A stretch of 39,736 nucleotides of DNA from assembly GCA_009909085.1 (NCBI GenBank), contig JAAANX010000053.1:1-39736 (forward strand), in the 5' to 3' direction. The stretch comes from Cyanobacteria bacterium GSL.Bin1. Its GTDB lineage: Bacteria > Cyanobacteriota > Cyanobacteriia > Cyanobacteriales > Rubidibacteraceae. Under the pieces are notes generated by a model that saw nothing but the letters and a program-made list of their open reading frames with translations, did no database searches and was not told the DNA's origin. Position 1 is the first letter of the stretch. The number at the start of each line of letters is the position of its first letter. Positions 9,469-17,540 of the stretch are shown piece by piece. Both the position numbers and the translations under genes were made by a program.

Positions 9469-10023
9469 TTAGTTGCTGCCATTGCCGACAAAAGCAAGGG
9501 TTAGGCTATCTTGGGCTAAGAAATGATCCAAGTGATAAGCTCTTTCTTCGGTTTCTAGTAAGATTTGCTCATATAAGTAGCGGGTTGCGCGATCGCCGAG
9601 GCTTTCTGCTTGTGCTGCTTGCTGACGTACCAGTTGAATTAAAGCTTGTTCGGCACTGAGGTCATGTTCGACCATGGTACGAACCGCATACATTCCATCT
9701 GCTTCTGGTTCAAAGCGACACAGTTCCGCTAACTTGCTGAAACTAGCAACAGGAACGCCACCAATGCCATTTAAGCGTTCGGCTAGATCATGCACATGAC
9801 CTTGCACTTCCCCATAAGATTCTTGGAAAAACTGGTGTAAGGAATAGAATTCAGCGCCCTCAACCACAAAATGATGCTTTTGATATTGGATATAAAGAGC
9901 TTGGAAACTGGCAATGGCAATGTTTAATCCTTCACAAACGGGTTCTGTAACGTTTTTTTCTAATAAAACCGGATTGTCTTTTACCTCTCCAAATGCTTGG
10001 AGTAAACCTTGTGCAGTAGCCAT
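9469..10023 (-). CDS. dps: Dps-family ferritin with His-type ferroxidase site
   Basis: Dps proteins form 12-subunit shells that oxidise and store iron and protect DNA from peroxide. The 184 residues contain the four-helix core with KHHFVVEG and SLHQFF. In E. coli Dps numbering, which this sequence matches, the site is H51, H63, D78, E82. Here H51, H63 and E82 are present but residue 78 is His (GHVHDLAER). The same substitution is known from cyanobacterial His-type Dps proteins such as Thermosynechococcus DpsA and Nostoc punctiforme Dps4. The gene lies downstream of a FeoA-like gene on the same strand, with a 149-base gap that probably holds its own promoter. Confidence 0.92.
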   Translation of the reverse strand: MATAQGLLQAFGEVKDNPVLLEKNVTEPVCEGLNIAIASFQALYIQYQKHHFVVEGAEFYSLHQFFQESYGEVQGHVHDLAERLNGIGGVPVASFSKLAELCRFEPEADGMYAVRTMVEHDLSAEQALIQLVRQQAAQAESLGDRATRYLYEQILLETEERAYHLDHFLAQDSLTLAFVGNGSN

Positions 10024-10172
10024 GGGAATTCCACCTCAGTAATTTTTTTGTTGGTTTTACCGAATATTAGCAAAAAAAAGTACTTATTGACAAATAAGAA
10101 TTATCCTGTTTTTTTATAATTGAGATTAATTACTATCAGTTAAATTATGACTAATAAATAAACAATTAATAG

Positions 10173-10532
10173 TTAATTAGTAAAGTAAAAAGGTCGGACA
10201 TAAATTTGTTGCGCGATCGCGCTAGCCAGTGTGACTTGTTGACCAATCACTTGTACCCGTACAGCACCTCGTTTAGTAGTTCCTAAAACCAGCAAGTAAG
10301 TTCCCACGGCAACCCCAGGAATGGGAAAATTAAACTGATTTGGAAGAGCAGCAATTTGAACCCAATTGCCTTCCGTTACTTCGACCAGGGAAAAACTATT
10401 GGCAGGAGGAGGGGTTTTCGGTTGATTCAATTGACCGCCTAAATAGCTAAAATGCCAAGGTTTCTGTCGCCGCTGATCGTTTTTTTCATCATGATGATCA
10501 TGGTGAGCTTGTGAAAAAAAATTAAACGACAT
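10173..10532 (-). CDS. FeoA-domain protein
   Basis: A 119-residue protein. After a His-rich N-terminus (HHDHHD near residues 10-15) comes a FeoA-like SH3-type domain, from about residue 46 (NSFSLVEVTEGNWVQIAALP) to the end. It has the family pattern GVAVGTYLLVLG followed by GAVRVQVIGQQVTLASAIAQ. FeoA domains partner FeoB in ferrous iron uptake or occur in regulators. No feoB is in the window. The small Cys-rich gene ends 23 bases upstream, so the two are likely one operon, and dps follows. The His-rich stretch may bind metal, which is inference. Confidence 0.7.
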   Translation of the reverse strand: MSFNFFSQAHHDHHDEKNDQRRQKPWHFSYLGGQLNQPKTPPPANSFSLVEVTEGNWVQIAALPNQFNFPIPGVAVGTYLLVLGTTKRGAVRVQVIGQQVTLASAIAQQIYVRPFYFTN

Positions 10533-10555
10533 TACTATTAATAACTAAACTACAG

Positions 10556-10819
10556 TTAATTCTTTGGGTAAACTGGCAGATGCCAACATTGATCGAGATA
10601 GTGACATAGGGTATCGCGGGAGGCAGAGACGCGCCACATGACATGCCAAAACTGCCAAACTTTTAGTGGGGTTGCCAATTCGACTTCCAAAGGGTGATTG
10701 CAACGGCAGTAACAGGGAATATTCAACTCCAACAACCGTTGATATACTTGCCAACGTTCGGTACATTTGCAAGAAATTTGCGTCCTTATTGCTGATGATT
10801 CAGAAGAATTATGACTCAT
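10556..10819 (-). CDS. Small Cys-rich protein upstream of the FeoA-like gene
   Basis: An 87-residue protein I cannot assign to a named family. It has ISCKCTERWQVYQRLLEL and IPCYCRCNHPLEV, five closely spaced cysteines that could bind metal, then a Trp-rich stretch KVWQFWHVMWRVSASRD and a closing helix. ATG 10819 is preferred over a TTG at 10858. The gap of 23 bases to the FeoA-like gene suggests co-transcription and an iron-related role. The composition resembles small conserved cyanobacterial proteins, but that is a memory-based impression. Confidence 0.6.
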   Translation of the reverse strand: MSHNSSESSAIRTQISCKCTERWQVYQRLLELNIPCYCRCNHPLEVELATPLKVWQFWHVMWRVSASRDTLCHYLDQCWHLPVYPKN

Positions 10820-10883
10820 AACTTTCAATAAACAAGAAAAATTTGCAATTAGCAACAAAATTTAAGATCACGACTCCCGTCCT

Positions 10884-10910
10884 CTCGGCTAGCACGAAAA
10901 CCAAGCTGAG
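10884..10910 (-). other. Hairpin in the leader of the Cys-rich/FeoA operon
   Basis: CTCGGCT (10884-10890) and AGCTGAG (10904-10910) form a 7-bp stem, with one G-T wobble, around a 13-base loop. It lies 65 bases upstream of the first gene of the minus-strand operon. I do not recognise a riboswitch or tRNA in it. The rest of 10820-11164 holds only a doubtful 63-codon ORF. Confidence 0.25.
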
Positions 10911-10973
10911 TACCAGGAACTTTGATTGTAGTTGCTAGTTTAGCCTTAAAGATAATAGTTTGCAACTATAATT

Positions 10974-11165
10974 TTAATTTTTTTCATTATCATCGAACTC
11001 AGTCCGACACGGTTCAGATCGTGAAGGAAGATTAAACTCGATGTCTCTTCCTCTGAAAGAGCTTAACGCTTGCCAGATAGATGTTGATTTTGCCAGCAGA
11101 GGCAGAGTGCCAAGAGTAATGAAGAAGAGTTGCAATAATTCCGACGATCTGAAACCGAGAAACAC
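10974..11165 (-). CDS. Doubtful small ORF directly after argS
   Basis: A 63-codon frame with a GTG start that shares one base with the argS stop (TAGTG), a pattern seen in coupled genes. It begins MFLGFRSSELLQLFFITLG, giving one hydrophobic stretch at about residues 9-24, and ends in a charged tail. I do not recognise the family, and it may be a chance frame. It would make sense only as a small membrane or exported protein. Confidence 0.25.
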   Translation of the reverse strand: MFLGFRSSELLQLFFITLGTLPLLAKSTSIWQALSSFRGRDIEFNLPSRSEPCRTEFDDNEKN

Positions 11166-12919
11166 TACATCCGTTCTAAAACTTCAATGCCGAGTAATGA
11201 TAATCCAAGTTTGAGGGTACGGGCCGTTAAATCAGCTAACATCAAGCGAGAACTACGTTTCGGTTCTTCGGCTTGTAAGATCCGACAGCGGTCATAAAAT
11301 TGGTTGAATTTTTGCGAAAGTTCAAAAAGATATTGACACAGGCGGTTCGGCAATAAATCTTTTTCCACTTCTTTGAGAATATCACTCAGTTGGAGGATAT
11401 GCTTCGCCAAAACCAGTTCACTCTCATCTTCTAGAGAAAGGTTTTCATTAGTGAGAGTCGTAAAGTCAATATTGCCTTTGCGACTGATTCCTTGTACCCG
11501 AACATACGCATAGAGGAGGTAAGGGGCGGTATTGCCTTGTAAGGCAAGCATTTTGTCGTAGCTGAAGACATAGTTACTAGTGCGGTTCCGACTGAGATCC
11601 GCATATTTAACCGCGCTGATCCCAACAACACGGGCGGTTTTTTCAATAAAGGCTTCACTTTCGCTGCGTCCTTCTTCGGCAAAGCGTTTTTCTAAATCTT
11701 GGCGCGATCGCGCGATCGCTTCATCTAATAAATCTCGCAGGCGAACCGTTTCCCCGGAACGGGTTTTCAGTTTCTTCCCATCTTCTCCCTGTACTAACCC
11801 AAAGGGAACATGCACTAACTCCACCGCTTCGGGTACCCAACCCGCCCGTTTTGCCACTTGAAAAACTTGCGCAAAATGATTCGACTGTCCGGCATCTGTG
11901 ACATAAATAATCCGTTGTGCCCCATCTTCGCGAATACGATAGCGAATCGCAGCTAAATCCGTTGTCGCATAGTTATAGCCGCCATCCGTTTTCTGCACAA
12001 TTAGAGGTAAGCGTTCCCCAGATTTATTACTAAAGCCTTCGAGAAACACACATTTTGCCCCTTGGTCTTCTTCTACTAAGCCACTTGCCTCCAATTCTTT
12101 GACCACATCCGATAAAAAAGGATTATAGAAAGACTCACCGCGTTCGGTTAAGTCCACTCCCAATAAGTCATAGATAACCTGAAATTCCCGTCGCGATTGT
12201 TCACAGAGTAATTGCCAAGCTTGAACACTGGTTTTGTCTCCCCGTTGCAGTTTCACCACTTCTTCCCGCGCCGTTTTTTGGAACGCTTCATCCTCATCGA
12301 AGCGTTTTTTGGCTTCCCGATAGAGAGAGACTAAATCCCCGATTGCAAGGGCATCCGCTTTCGTTAACGCCTCAGGATAGGCTTCTCGTAAGTAGGCAAT
12401 TAACATCCCAAATTGAGTTCCCCAGTCACCGACATGGTTGAGGCGTAAAACATCGTGACCGCGAAACTCCAAAATGCGGGCAATACAATCCCCAATAATC
12501 GTAGAACGCAAGTGTCCCACGTGCATTTCTTTAGCAATGTTGGGACTGGAAAAGTCTACAATTACCCGTTGTGGGGTTTCTGCTTTTTCTGCACCCAATT
12601 GGCTGTCTTGGGCGATGGTTTGGAGAAGAGTTTGTAAAGCGGTCGGTTTCAGCCTTAAATTAATAAAACCCGGTCCCGCAATTTCAGGGGGATCACATAA
12701 GGCAGAAACATCCAGATGATCGATAATTTGCTGGGCAGTCTCTCTCGGCTTTTGTTTTAATTGTTTCCCCAGAGATAGGGCAACATTCGATTGATAATCG
12801 CCAAACTCGGGTTTTGCCGCCGGTACCACTAAAGGATCGGTGTCTGCATACTCATTTCCAAAGGCGCTAACAAGGGCGTGGGAAAACGATTGTCGCAGTT
12901 GCTCAAGTAAAGAATACAT
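11165..12919 (-). CDS. argS: Arginyl-tRNA synthetase
   Basis: Charges tRNA-Arg with arginine using ATP; class I synthetase. The 584 residues are full length. The N-terminal additional domain covers about 1-110. HVGH at 133-136 within [14 protein letters not shown] is the HIGH signature. The KMSKS loop has the ArgRS-typical divergent form [17 protein letters not shown], and the C-terminal anticodon-binding DALR domain ends at GIEVLERM. The ATG at 12919 starts the frame. The 128-base gap upstream contains a heptamer repeat tract. Confidence 0.97.
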   Translation of the reverse strand: MYSLLEQLRQSFSHALVSAFGNEYADTDPLVVPAAKPEFGDYQSNVALSLGKQLKQKPRETAQQIIDHLDVSALCDPPEIAGPGFINLRLKPTALQTLLQTIAQDSQLGAEKAETPQRVIVDFSSPNIAKEMHVGHLRSTIIGDCIARILEFRGHDVLRLNHVGDWGTQFGMLIAYLREAYPEALTKADALAIGDLVSLYREAKKRFDEDEAFQKTAREEVVKLQRGDKTSVQAWQLLCEQSRREFQVIYDLLGVDLTERGESFYNPFLSDVVKELEASGLVEEDQGAKCVFLEGFSNKSGERLPLIVQKTDGGYNYATTDLAAIRYRIREDGAQRIIYVTDAGQSNHFAQVFQVAKRAGWVPEAVELVHVPFGLVQGEDGKKLKTRSGETVRLRDLLDEAIARSRQDLEKRFAEEGRSESEAFIEKTARVVGISAVKYADLSRNRTSNYVFSYDKMLALQGNTAPYLLYAYVRVQGISRKGNIDFTTLTNENLSLEDESELVLAKHILQLSDILKEVEKDLLPNRLCQYLFELSQKFNQFYDRCRILQAEEPKRSSRLMLADLTARTLKLGLSLLGIEVLERM

Positions 12920-12971
12920 AATAACAGTTCATTTTATCGGGTTTTTGATCAGTGAATTGAGGAGTGATCAA

Positions 12972-13016
12972 ATAACTAATGACTAATAACTAATGACCAA
13001 TGACTAATAACTAATC
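12972..13016. repeat. Heptamer short tandem repeat
   Basis: About six copies of a 7-base unit (ACTAATG with variants ACTAATA and ACCAATG) lie between argS and dnaE-C. Short heptamer repeats are common in cyanobacterial intergenic DNA. The same unit, on the other strand, recurs at 26612-26670. Confidence 0.85.
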
Positions 13017-13047
13017 CCCCTCCAATTGCCCTCATGATTCTACTACA

Positions 13048-14397
13048 TCAGGCGGTGACAACCAGCGAGTTAGCTTCCGCTTGAAAGCCTTGGGCTTTTA
13101 ATTGCTGAGAAACCAGACTGGCATCTTTGACCCAATATTGTTGCCCAAACCGAACCAGTTGCTGTTGATTGCCCACTTTAATTCTGCCAATGACGGGCAC
13201 TTTCGCTTCATTCTTTTTGCCAGCAAATTGTTTTAAGGTTTGCTGTAATTTTTCTTGGTGAGCGCGATCGCGCGCTTGGTCTAAACTAAAATCAACCATG
13301 ACCATTTTCACTTGTTCGATGGGTTCAGCATCTTCAATAATCATCTGTAAACGATCATCTTTTTGGTCAATTTTTCCCCACACGATCAACCGCGCATCTT
13401 CTTCTAAATAGGCACTCACTCGTTCGTAAGAACTCGGGAAAATTACCCCTTCCATTTGTCCGGATATATCTTCCATTTGTACAAATGCCATCGGATCATT
13501 GTTCCGGGTCATAATTTTCTTCACTTCAGTGAGTAAAATAATGGCACTGACCGGCTTTTTCTTGGGAAGATTGTCTTTATCCCCTAACATCACTGCCGAC
13601 AGCATGGCACTCGCGGGTTTTGTTGCCTTTAAGGGATGATCGGAGACATAAAAGCCTAATAAATCTTTTTCGTGTTTCAGCTTATCGGTGGCACTAAAAT
13701 CTTCTACCGGTGAGGCAGTAGGGACATCTTTATAGTTTGGCTGATCATTATTATTGTCTTTGCCGCTATTCAAGGAATCAAAGAGGTTGGTTTGTCCACT
13801 GGCTTGATCTTTTGCGCGACTTTGCGCCCAACTTAAAACCGGTTCTAAATCATGTAAAAGTTGATTGCGATTTGAGTTGATGGTGTCAAACGCGCCACAA
13901 TAAATTAATGCTTCTAAAGCGCGGCGGTTCACCGTATGGAGGTCAACTCGGGCACACAAGTCCGCTAAGGAGGTAAACTGACCCCCTGCTTGGTCTCTTG
14001 CGTTTAAGATATTTTCAATTGCCCCTTGTCCTAGGTTTCTGACCGCCGATAAACCAAAGAGAATATTATCATGATCGGGGGTAAAATCAATTTGTGAACG
14101 ATTAATATCTGGCGGTTCCACCTCAATATTCATCCGCCGACAGGTATCAATATATTTCTCGACTTTGTCGGTATTGTTGCTGCTGGCTGTGAGGAGGGCA
14201 GCCATATATTCGACTGGGTAGTTTGCTTTCAGATAAGCGGTTTGATAGGTAACATAAGCGTAAGCCGTAGAGTGCGATTTGTTAAAACAATTGGACGCCA
14301 CACAGCCATTAGCTAAGAGAAAATTATGATCTTTCTCCACGCCAAGATCATAAACGTTTTGTGTTCCTAGCGATTGACGATTGATAATTTTAACCAT
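13048..14397 (-). CDS. dnaE2 (dnaE-C): DNA polymerase III alpha subunit, C-terminal half with split intein
   Basis: In cyanobacteria the replicative polymerase alpha subunit is made from two genes, joined by a trans-splicing intein. This is the C-terminal precursor of 449 residues. Residues 1-36 (MVKIINRQSL … NGCVASN) are the intein C-fragment, and Cys37 is the +1 extein residue in CFNKSHSTAYAYVTYQ. The rest is the end of the finger domain, the helix-hairpin-helix region, and an OB-fold with VSAIILLTEVKKI. The partner with the catalytic core and intein N-fragment is not in the window, as expected. The start is fixed by the intein, and it is divergent from the phosphoesterase gene. Confidence 0.96.
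   Translation of the reverse strand: MVKIINRQSLGTQNVYDLGVEKDHNFLLANGCVASNCFNKSHSTAYAYVTYQTAYLKANYPVEYMAALLTASSNNTDKVEKYIDTCRRMNIEVEPPDINRSQIDFTPDHDNILFGLSAVRNLGQGAIENILNARDQAGGQFTSLADLCARVDLHTVNRRALEALIYCGAFDTINSNRNQLLHDLEPVLSWAQSRAKDQASGQTNLFDSLNSGKDNNNDQPNYKDVPTASPVEDFSATDKLKHEKDLLGFYVSDHPLKATKPASAMLSAVMLGDKDNLPKKKPVSAIILLTEVKKIMTRNNDPMAFVQMEDISGQMEGVIFPSSYERVSAYLEEDARLIVWGKIDQKDDRLQMIIEDAEPIEQVKMVMVDFSLDQARDRAHQEKLQQTLKQFAGKKNEAKVPVIGRIKVGNQQQLVRFGQQYWVKDASLVSQQLKAQGFQAEANSLVVTA
14290..14397 (-). other. DnaE split intein, C-fragment
   Basis: The 36 residues hold the intein block F (VYDLGVEKDHNFLL) and the terminal ASN, with Asn36 cleaved by cyclisation and Cys37 as acceptor. Ser in place of the usual penultimate His is typical of cyanobacterial DnaE inteins. 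The ligation to the N-terminal half happens post-translationally. Confidence 0.95.
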
Positions 14398-14571
14398 AGT
14401 AATTTGTTCTTAATTTAAATTTCTCAATTGTTTTTTTTCAGGATACAACTTGCACCAAGCACTGTGAATCTTTGCTCGCCAAACAGAGTGGAACGCTGGC
14501 GAGACTTGCGCAGAAGTAAAGTCTCAGTTTGAGATAGACTGACATATAGTGCGTTAAAGACAATTAATATA

Positions 14572-15681
14572 ATGAGTTTTAACTTTCGCTTCGGAATTGT
14601 GAGTGATCTCCATATTGCCGTCGAAGAAACCATTTTCTACCACCCGAAACGATTCCATTTGGTTGAAGTTAGCATTCCCAGTTTCAAACAAGTCATTGAG
14701 CACTTCAAAACCTTGGATCTTGACGTTCTCTTACTTCCGGGAGATTTAACCCAAGATGGTGAACCCGCAAATCATCAGTGGCTATCAGACTATTTGCAGA
14801 CGCTTCCCTTCCCTGTTTATGTCATTCCGGGCAATCATGATATTCCCACTGTCTCCGGTGAGAACCCTGGTAAAAATCCTGCTATTCCCTATGAAAAATT
14901 CCCTGATTATTACTCCCATTGTGGTTATGAAAACACGGAAAAACTATATTATACTACTGAGTTACATCCTGGCGTGCAACTCGTTGCACTGAACTCTAAT
15001 ATTTTTGATGAACATGGCCAGCAACTCGGTTGTTTGGATGAAGAACAATTACAGTGGCTGGAACGCTTATTGCCAACCTTGCAAGATCAATTAGTGTTGG
15101 TCATGGTTCACCATAATGTCATTGAACATTTTCCTGGACAAGCGGATCATACCCTTTCTAGTCGGTATATGCTAGATAATGCACCGCGTTTAAAAGAATT
15201 GCTTAATGCCTATGGGGTACGCTTCATATTTACGGGTCATCTTCATATTCAAGACATTGCCAAAGAAGGAAATTTGTACGAGATTACAACTGGTTCTTTA
15301 GTCAGTTATCCTCATCCTTATCGCATCGTTGAAGTTAAGGGTGAATCCCAAAGCAAAATGCACATTGATATTCAATCCCATTGGGTAACAAAAGTTCCAG
15401 GTTGGAACGATTTACTCCATTTTTCTAGAGAGTGGATGGGAGATCGCGCCGATCCATTTATGATGAAATTACTGACCCAAGCTCCCTTAAATCTTTCTGC
15501 AGAAGAAGCAAAAAAATTCGTTCCTGATTTGCGATATTTTTGGGCGGATATTGCTCAGGGAGATGCCGCCTTTTCTTTCCCTCATTTTCCACCGCAAGTC
15601 AGAGCATTTTTTGAAAAATTTAGTGAACAGGAAAAACTAAACGTTCATCAGATTAGCGATAACCATACTCGATTACACTAA
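14572..15681 (+). CDS. Calcineurin-like metallophosphoesterase
   Basis: A dinuclear-metal phosphoesterase of unknown substrate, 369 residues. The signatures appear in order: GIVSDLHI (D12, H14), LLPGDLTQDG (D58), VIPGNHD (N88, H89), VMVHHNVIEHF, and TGHLHIQD. The C-terminal 100 residues are family-specific and include a region of alternating helices. It resembles cyclic-nucleotide or Icc-type phosphoesterases, but the substrate cannot be told. No ribosome site precedes ATG 14572, and the gene is divergent from dnaE-C across a 174-base gap. Confidence 0.85.
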   Translation: MSFNFRFGIVSDLHIAVEETIFYHPKRFHLVEVSIPSFKQVIEHFKTLDLDVLLLPGDLTQDGEPANHQWLSDYLQTLPFPVYVIPGNHDIPTVSGENPGKNPAIPYEKFPDYYSHCGYENTEKLYYTTELHPGVQLVALNSNIFDEHGQQLGCLDEEQLQWLERLLPTLQDQLVLVMVHHNVIEHFPGQADHTLSSRYMLDNAPRLKELLNAYGVRFIFTGHLHIQDIAKEGNLYEITTGSLVSYPHPYRIVEVKGESQSKMHIDIQSHWVTKVPGWNDLLHFSREWMGDRADPFMMKLLTQAPLNLSAEEAKKFVPDLRYFWADIAQGDAAFSFPHFPPQVRAFFEKFSEQEKLNVHQISDNHTRLH

Positions 15682-15872
15682 TCAACAACCTCAGTAACAA
15701 GCTGAATGAGCTGATTGGAAGTAGCTTGCTTATCTAAGCAGAACCGAAATGGCAAGAGTTTTGCCAACTTGCCAATCAGCCCCAATCTGAATTTGAATTG
15801 GGTGCAGTCGATAGGGGAAAGCAGCAGTTTGAAGCCATGCTCAGACACCTGCACAGTCCGAGCAATTCCCAC
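15678..15872 (-). CDS. Doubtful 64-codon ORF
   Basis: A GTG-started frame, MGIARTVQVSEHGFKLLLSP to VTEVVD, that overlaps the end of the phosphoesterase by 4 bases on the opposite strand. I do not recognise it. It fills most of the 217-base gap before the nitroreductase remnant and could be a gene fragment. The frame is open upstream to 15896 without an ATG. Confidence 0.2.
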   Translation of the reverse strand: MGIARTVQVSEHGFKLLLSPIDCTQFKFRLGLIGKLAKLLPFRFCLDKQATSNQLIQLVTEVVD

Positions 15873-15898
15873 GGTGAAATGCGCTTGACAATATTATT

Positions 15899-16655
15899 TT
15901 AGGTTAGGCTTTCTCCAAAGCGTTCCCCATAACACACTCGTTCCAAATTAAAGCGTCCGCCATACTTTTTAATCGGTTCATCGGCATAACCCAGGGGCAA
16001 TAAGCAACACACATCAACCTCGGTTGGAATATTAAACGCTGCTTTGACTTGGGCGGTATCAAACCCTTCCATCGGACAAGAATCGACACCAAAGGCTTTG
16101 GCAACAATCATCAAGTGAGCTACAGCTAACATGGTGTGACGATTGGTCCATGCTTCGATCGATTCAAAACACGGTTGATATTCAAATAGCTGAGGAATCG
16201 CCCCACGCATAAAATCGGCATACTTTTCATTCACTCCTCCCGCTTCGATACCCAGTTGGATGACTTCTTCGATATACTCGGTTTGATTAACCGCGCGATC
16301 GCCGCAACAGATAAGGACAACGGGGGCTTGCGCAACTTGAGCTTGATTAAAAGCACAAGATTGCAATCGCTCTTTGTTTGCTTGGTCTTTGACAAGAATA
16401 AACCGCCAAGGTTGTAAATTATAGTCATTCCAATTGATTTCCGTACAGCAGAGTTAAAGGCATGTTCTGTATTTGCCCCTCATTGATTGTATGGTTCTTA
16501 CTTGGAATCACTATATAACCCGAAGGAGACTGTAAGCCCAACTCGAAAATTGCTTTGAGAATGTCATCGGGAATGGGGTCAGGACGAAAAGCACGGACAG
16601 CACGGCGAGTTTGAATCGCTTCGGTTAGACTAAGCTGGGGTTGATTGTCACTCAT
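15899..16655 (-). pseudogene. Nitroreductase family gene interrupted by a MITE
   Basis: Nitroreductases are FMN-dependent NAD(P)H oxidoreductases acting on quinones and nitro compounds. The N-terminal part (LTEAIQTRRAVRAFRPDPIP to LGLQSPSGY) is in one frame from ATG 16655. The rest, from NLQPWRFILVKDQANKERL to the end at 15899, is in another. Between Y and N lies a 92-bp element plus a 2-bp duplication. Removing 94 bp leaves exactly 663 bases, an intact 220-residue gene, so the disruption is one clean and probably recent event. It lies 59 bases downstream of pirin, same strand. Confidence 0.9.
16422..16513. mobile_element. 92-bp MITE with TA target duplication
   Basis: The ends TAGTCATTCCAA and TTGGAATCACTA are inverted repeats (11 of 12 match; 13 of 14 with the flanking TA) and the element is flanked by TA at 16420-16421 and 16514-16515. 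TA duplication and size fit miniature elements mobilised by IS630/Tc1-mariner transposases. It carries no gene. It shares its end sequence with the element at 36565-36653 but not with the IS630 copy at 18554-19744. Confidence 0.88.
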
Positions 16656-16714
16656 GATGAAAAACTCCTAATATCTGTTTACGGTTGGGAGACTCATTGG
16701 AATGGCTGAGGGGA

Positions 16715-17416
16715 TCAGCCCAAATCAAATAGTAAGATTTCTGTATTGTCGCTCGTGGCAATCAGTTCAATGTCTGTTTCTTGGGTAATACCAGCACCAT
16801 CACCGGCTTGCAAGGTTTGACCGTTAACTTCCACTGACCCTCTCGCAATTTGAATCCAGATTGAACGATTATTGTTCGTAGGATGGTTAACGCGATTCCC
16901 CTCATTCAAAACGGCAACATAAAGATAGGCATCCTGATGAATCTTGACGGAATTATCTCTACCATCCGGAGAAGCCACCAGTTTTAAATTGCCTTGTTTC
17001 TGAGACAGAGGAAAGTGTTTTTGTTCATAACTGGGTTCAATGCCCACTTGATCGGGAATAATCCAAATTTGGAGCAAATGAACCGGTTCTGTATCAGAGG
17101 CATTAAACTCGCTATGCGCAATTCCTGTCCCGGCAGACATCCGCTGCACATCTCCGGGGCGAATTACAGAACCATTGCCAATACTGTCTTTATGTTCTAA
17201 TGCTCCTTCTAAAACGTAGGAGATAATTTCCATATCTCTGTGGCTGTGAGTGGCAAACCCTTGATCGGGTTGTACTCGGTCTTCATTAATTACTCGGAGA
17301 TTACCAAATCCCATCTGTTCGGGGTCGTAATATCGACCGAAGGAAAACGTATGTTTACTGTCAAGCCAGCCAAAATTGGCTGTTCCTCTTGCCTCAGTCG
17401 GGCGAACTGCAATCAT
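16715..17416 (-). CDS. Pirin family protein
   Basis: A bicupin of 233 residues. Bacterial pirins bind a metal, and some, such as YhhW, have quercetin dioxygenase activity. The metal ligands H57, H59 (THSHRDMEI), H101 and E103 (GIAHSE) are all present. The C-terminal cupin has lost them, as usual. The start is ATG 17416, with GAGG upstream. It is transcribed away from a LysR regulator across a palindrome, with the nitroreductase remnant downstream, which suggests a quinone or phenolic stress operon under that regulator. Confidence 0.9.
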   Translation of the reverse strand: MIAVRPTEARGTANFGWLDSKHTFSFGRYYDPEQMGFGNLRVINEDRVQPDQGFATHSHRDMEIISYVLEGALEHKDSIGNGSVIRPGDVQRMSAGTGIAHSEFNASDTEPVHLLQIWIIPDQVGIEPSYEQKHFPLSQKQGNLKLVASPDGRDNSVKIHQDAYLYVAVLNEGNRVNHPTNNNRSIWIQIARGSVEVNGQTLQAGDGAGITQETDIELIATSDNTEILLFDLG

Positions 17417-17485
17417 GATTTTGACCTCCTCGTTTTCAGAGTCATTCAGTTGTTAATTATTATTATGATTTGTTTTCTATAAAAT

Positions 17486-17515
17486 GACAATATGATATTA
17501 TATAGACATATTGTC
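17486..17515. promoter_or_regulatory. Candidate operator between pirin and lysR
   Basis: GACAATATG (17486-17494) and CATATTGTC (17507-17515) are a perfect 9-bp inverted repeat with a 12-base AT-rich spacer. A further GACAAT half-site follows at about 17526, next to the lysR start. Position and symmetry fit the binding site of the adjacent LysR protein, controlling both divergent genes. Confidence 0.65.
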
Positions 17516-17540
17516 TTTATTTAGTTGACAATTAGGGTTG

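Noticed and set aside
10545-10772. 75-codon minus-strand frame inside the Cys-rich gene
   Set aside because: It overlaps the better supported frame 10556-10819, has no family resemblance and reads as an out-of-frame shadow.
10860-10930. Possible tRNA-like sequence on the minus strand
   Set aside because: Parts look like a D-arm and T-arm, but no acceptor stem or proper anticodon stem can be formed.
12972-13016. CRISPR-like array
   Set aside because: The units are adjacent heptamers without spacers. No direct repeats of 25-37 bases with regular unique spacers, and no cas genes, occur anywhere in the window.
16422-16513. MITE mobilised by the IS630 copy at 18554-19744
   Set aside because: The ends differ (TAGTSATTCC against AGTAGSYAGGG), so that copy is not the source, although both use TA targets.
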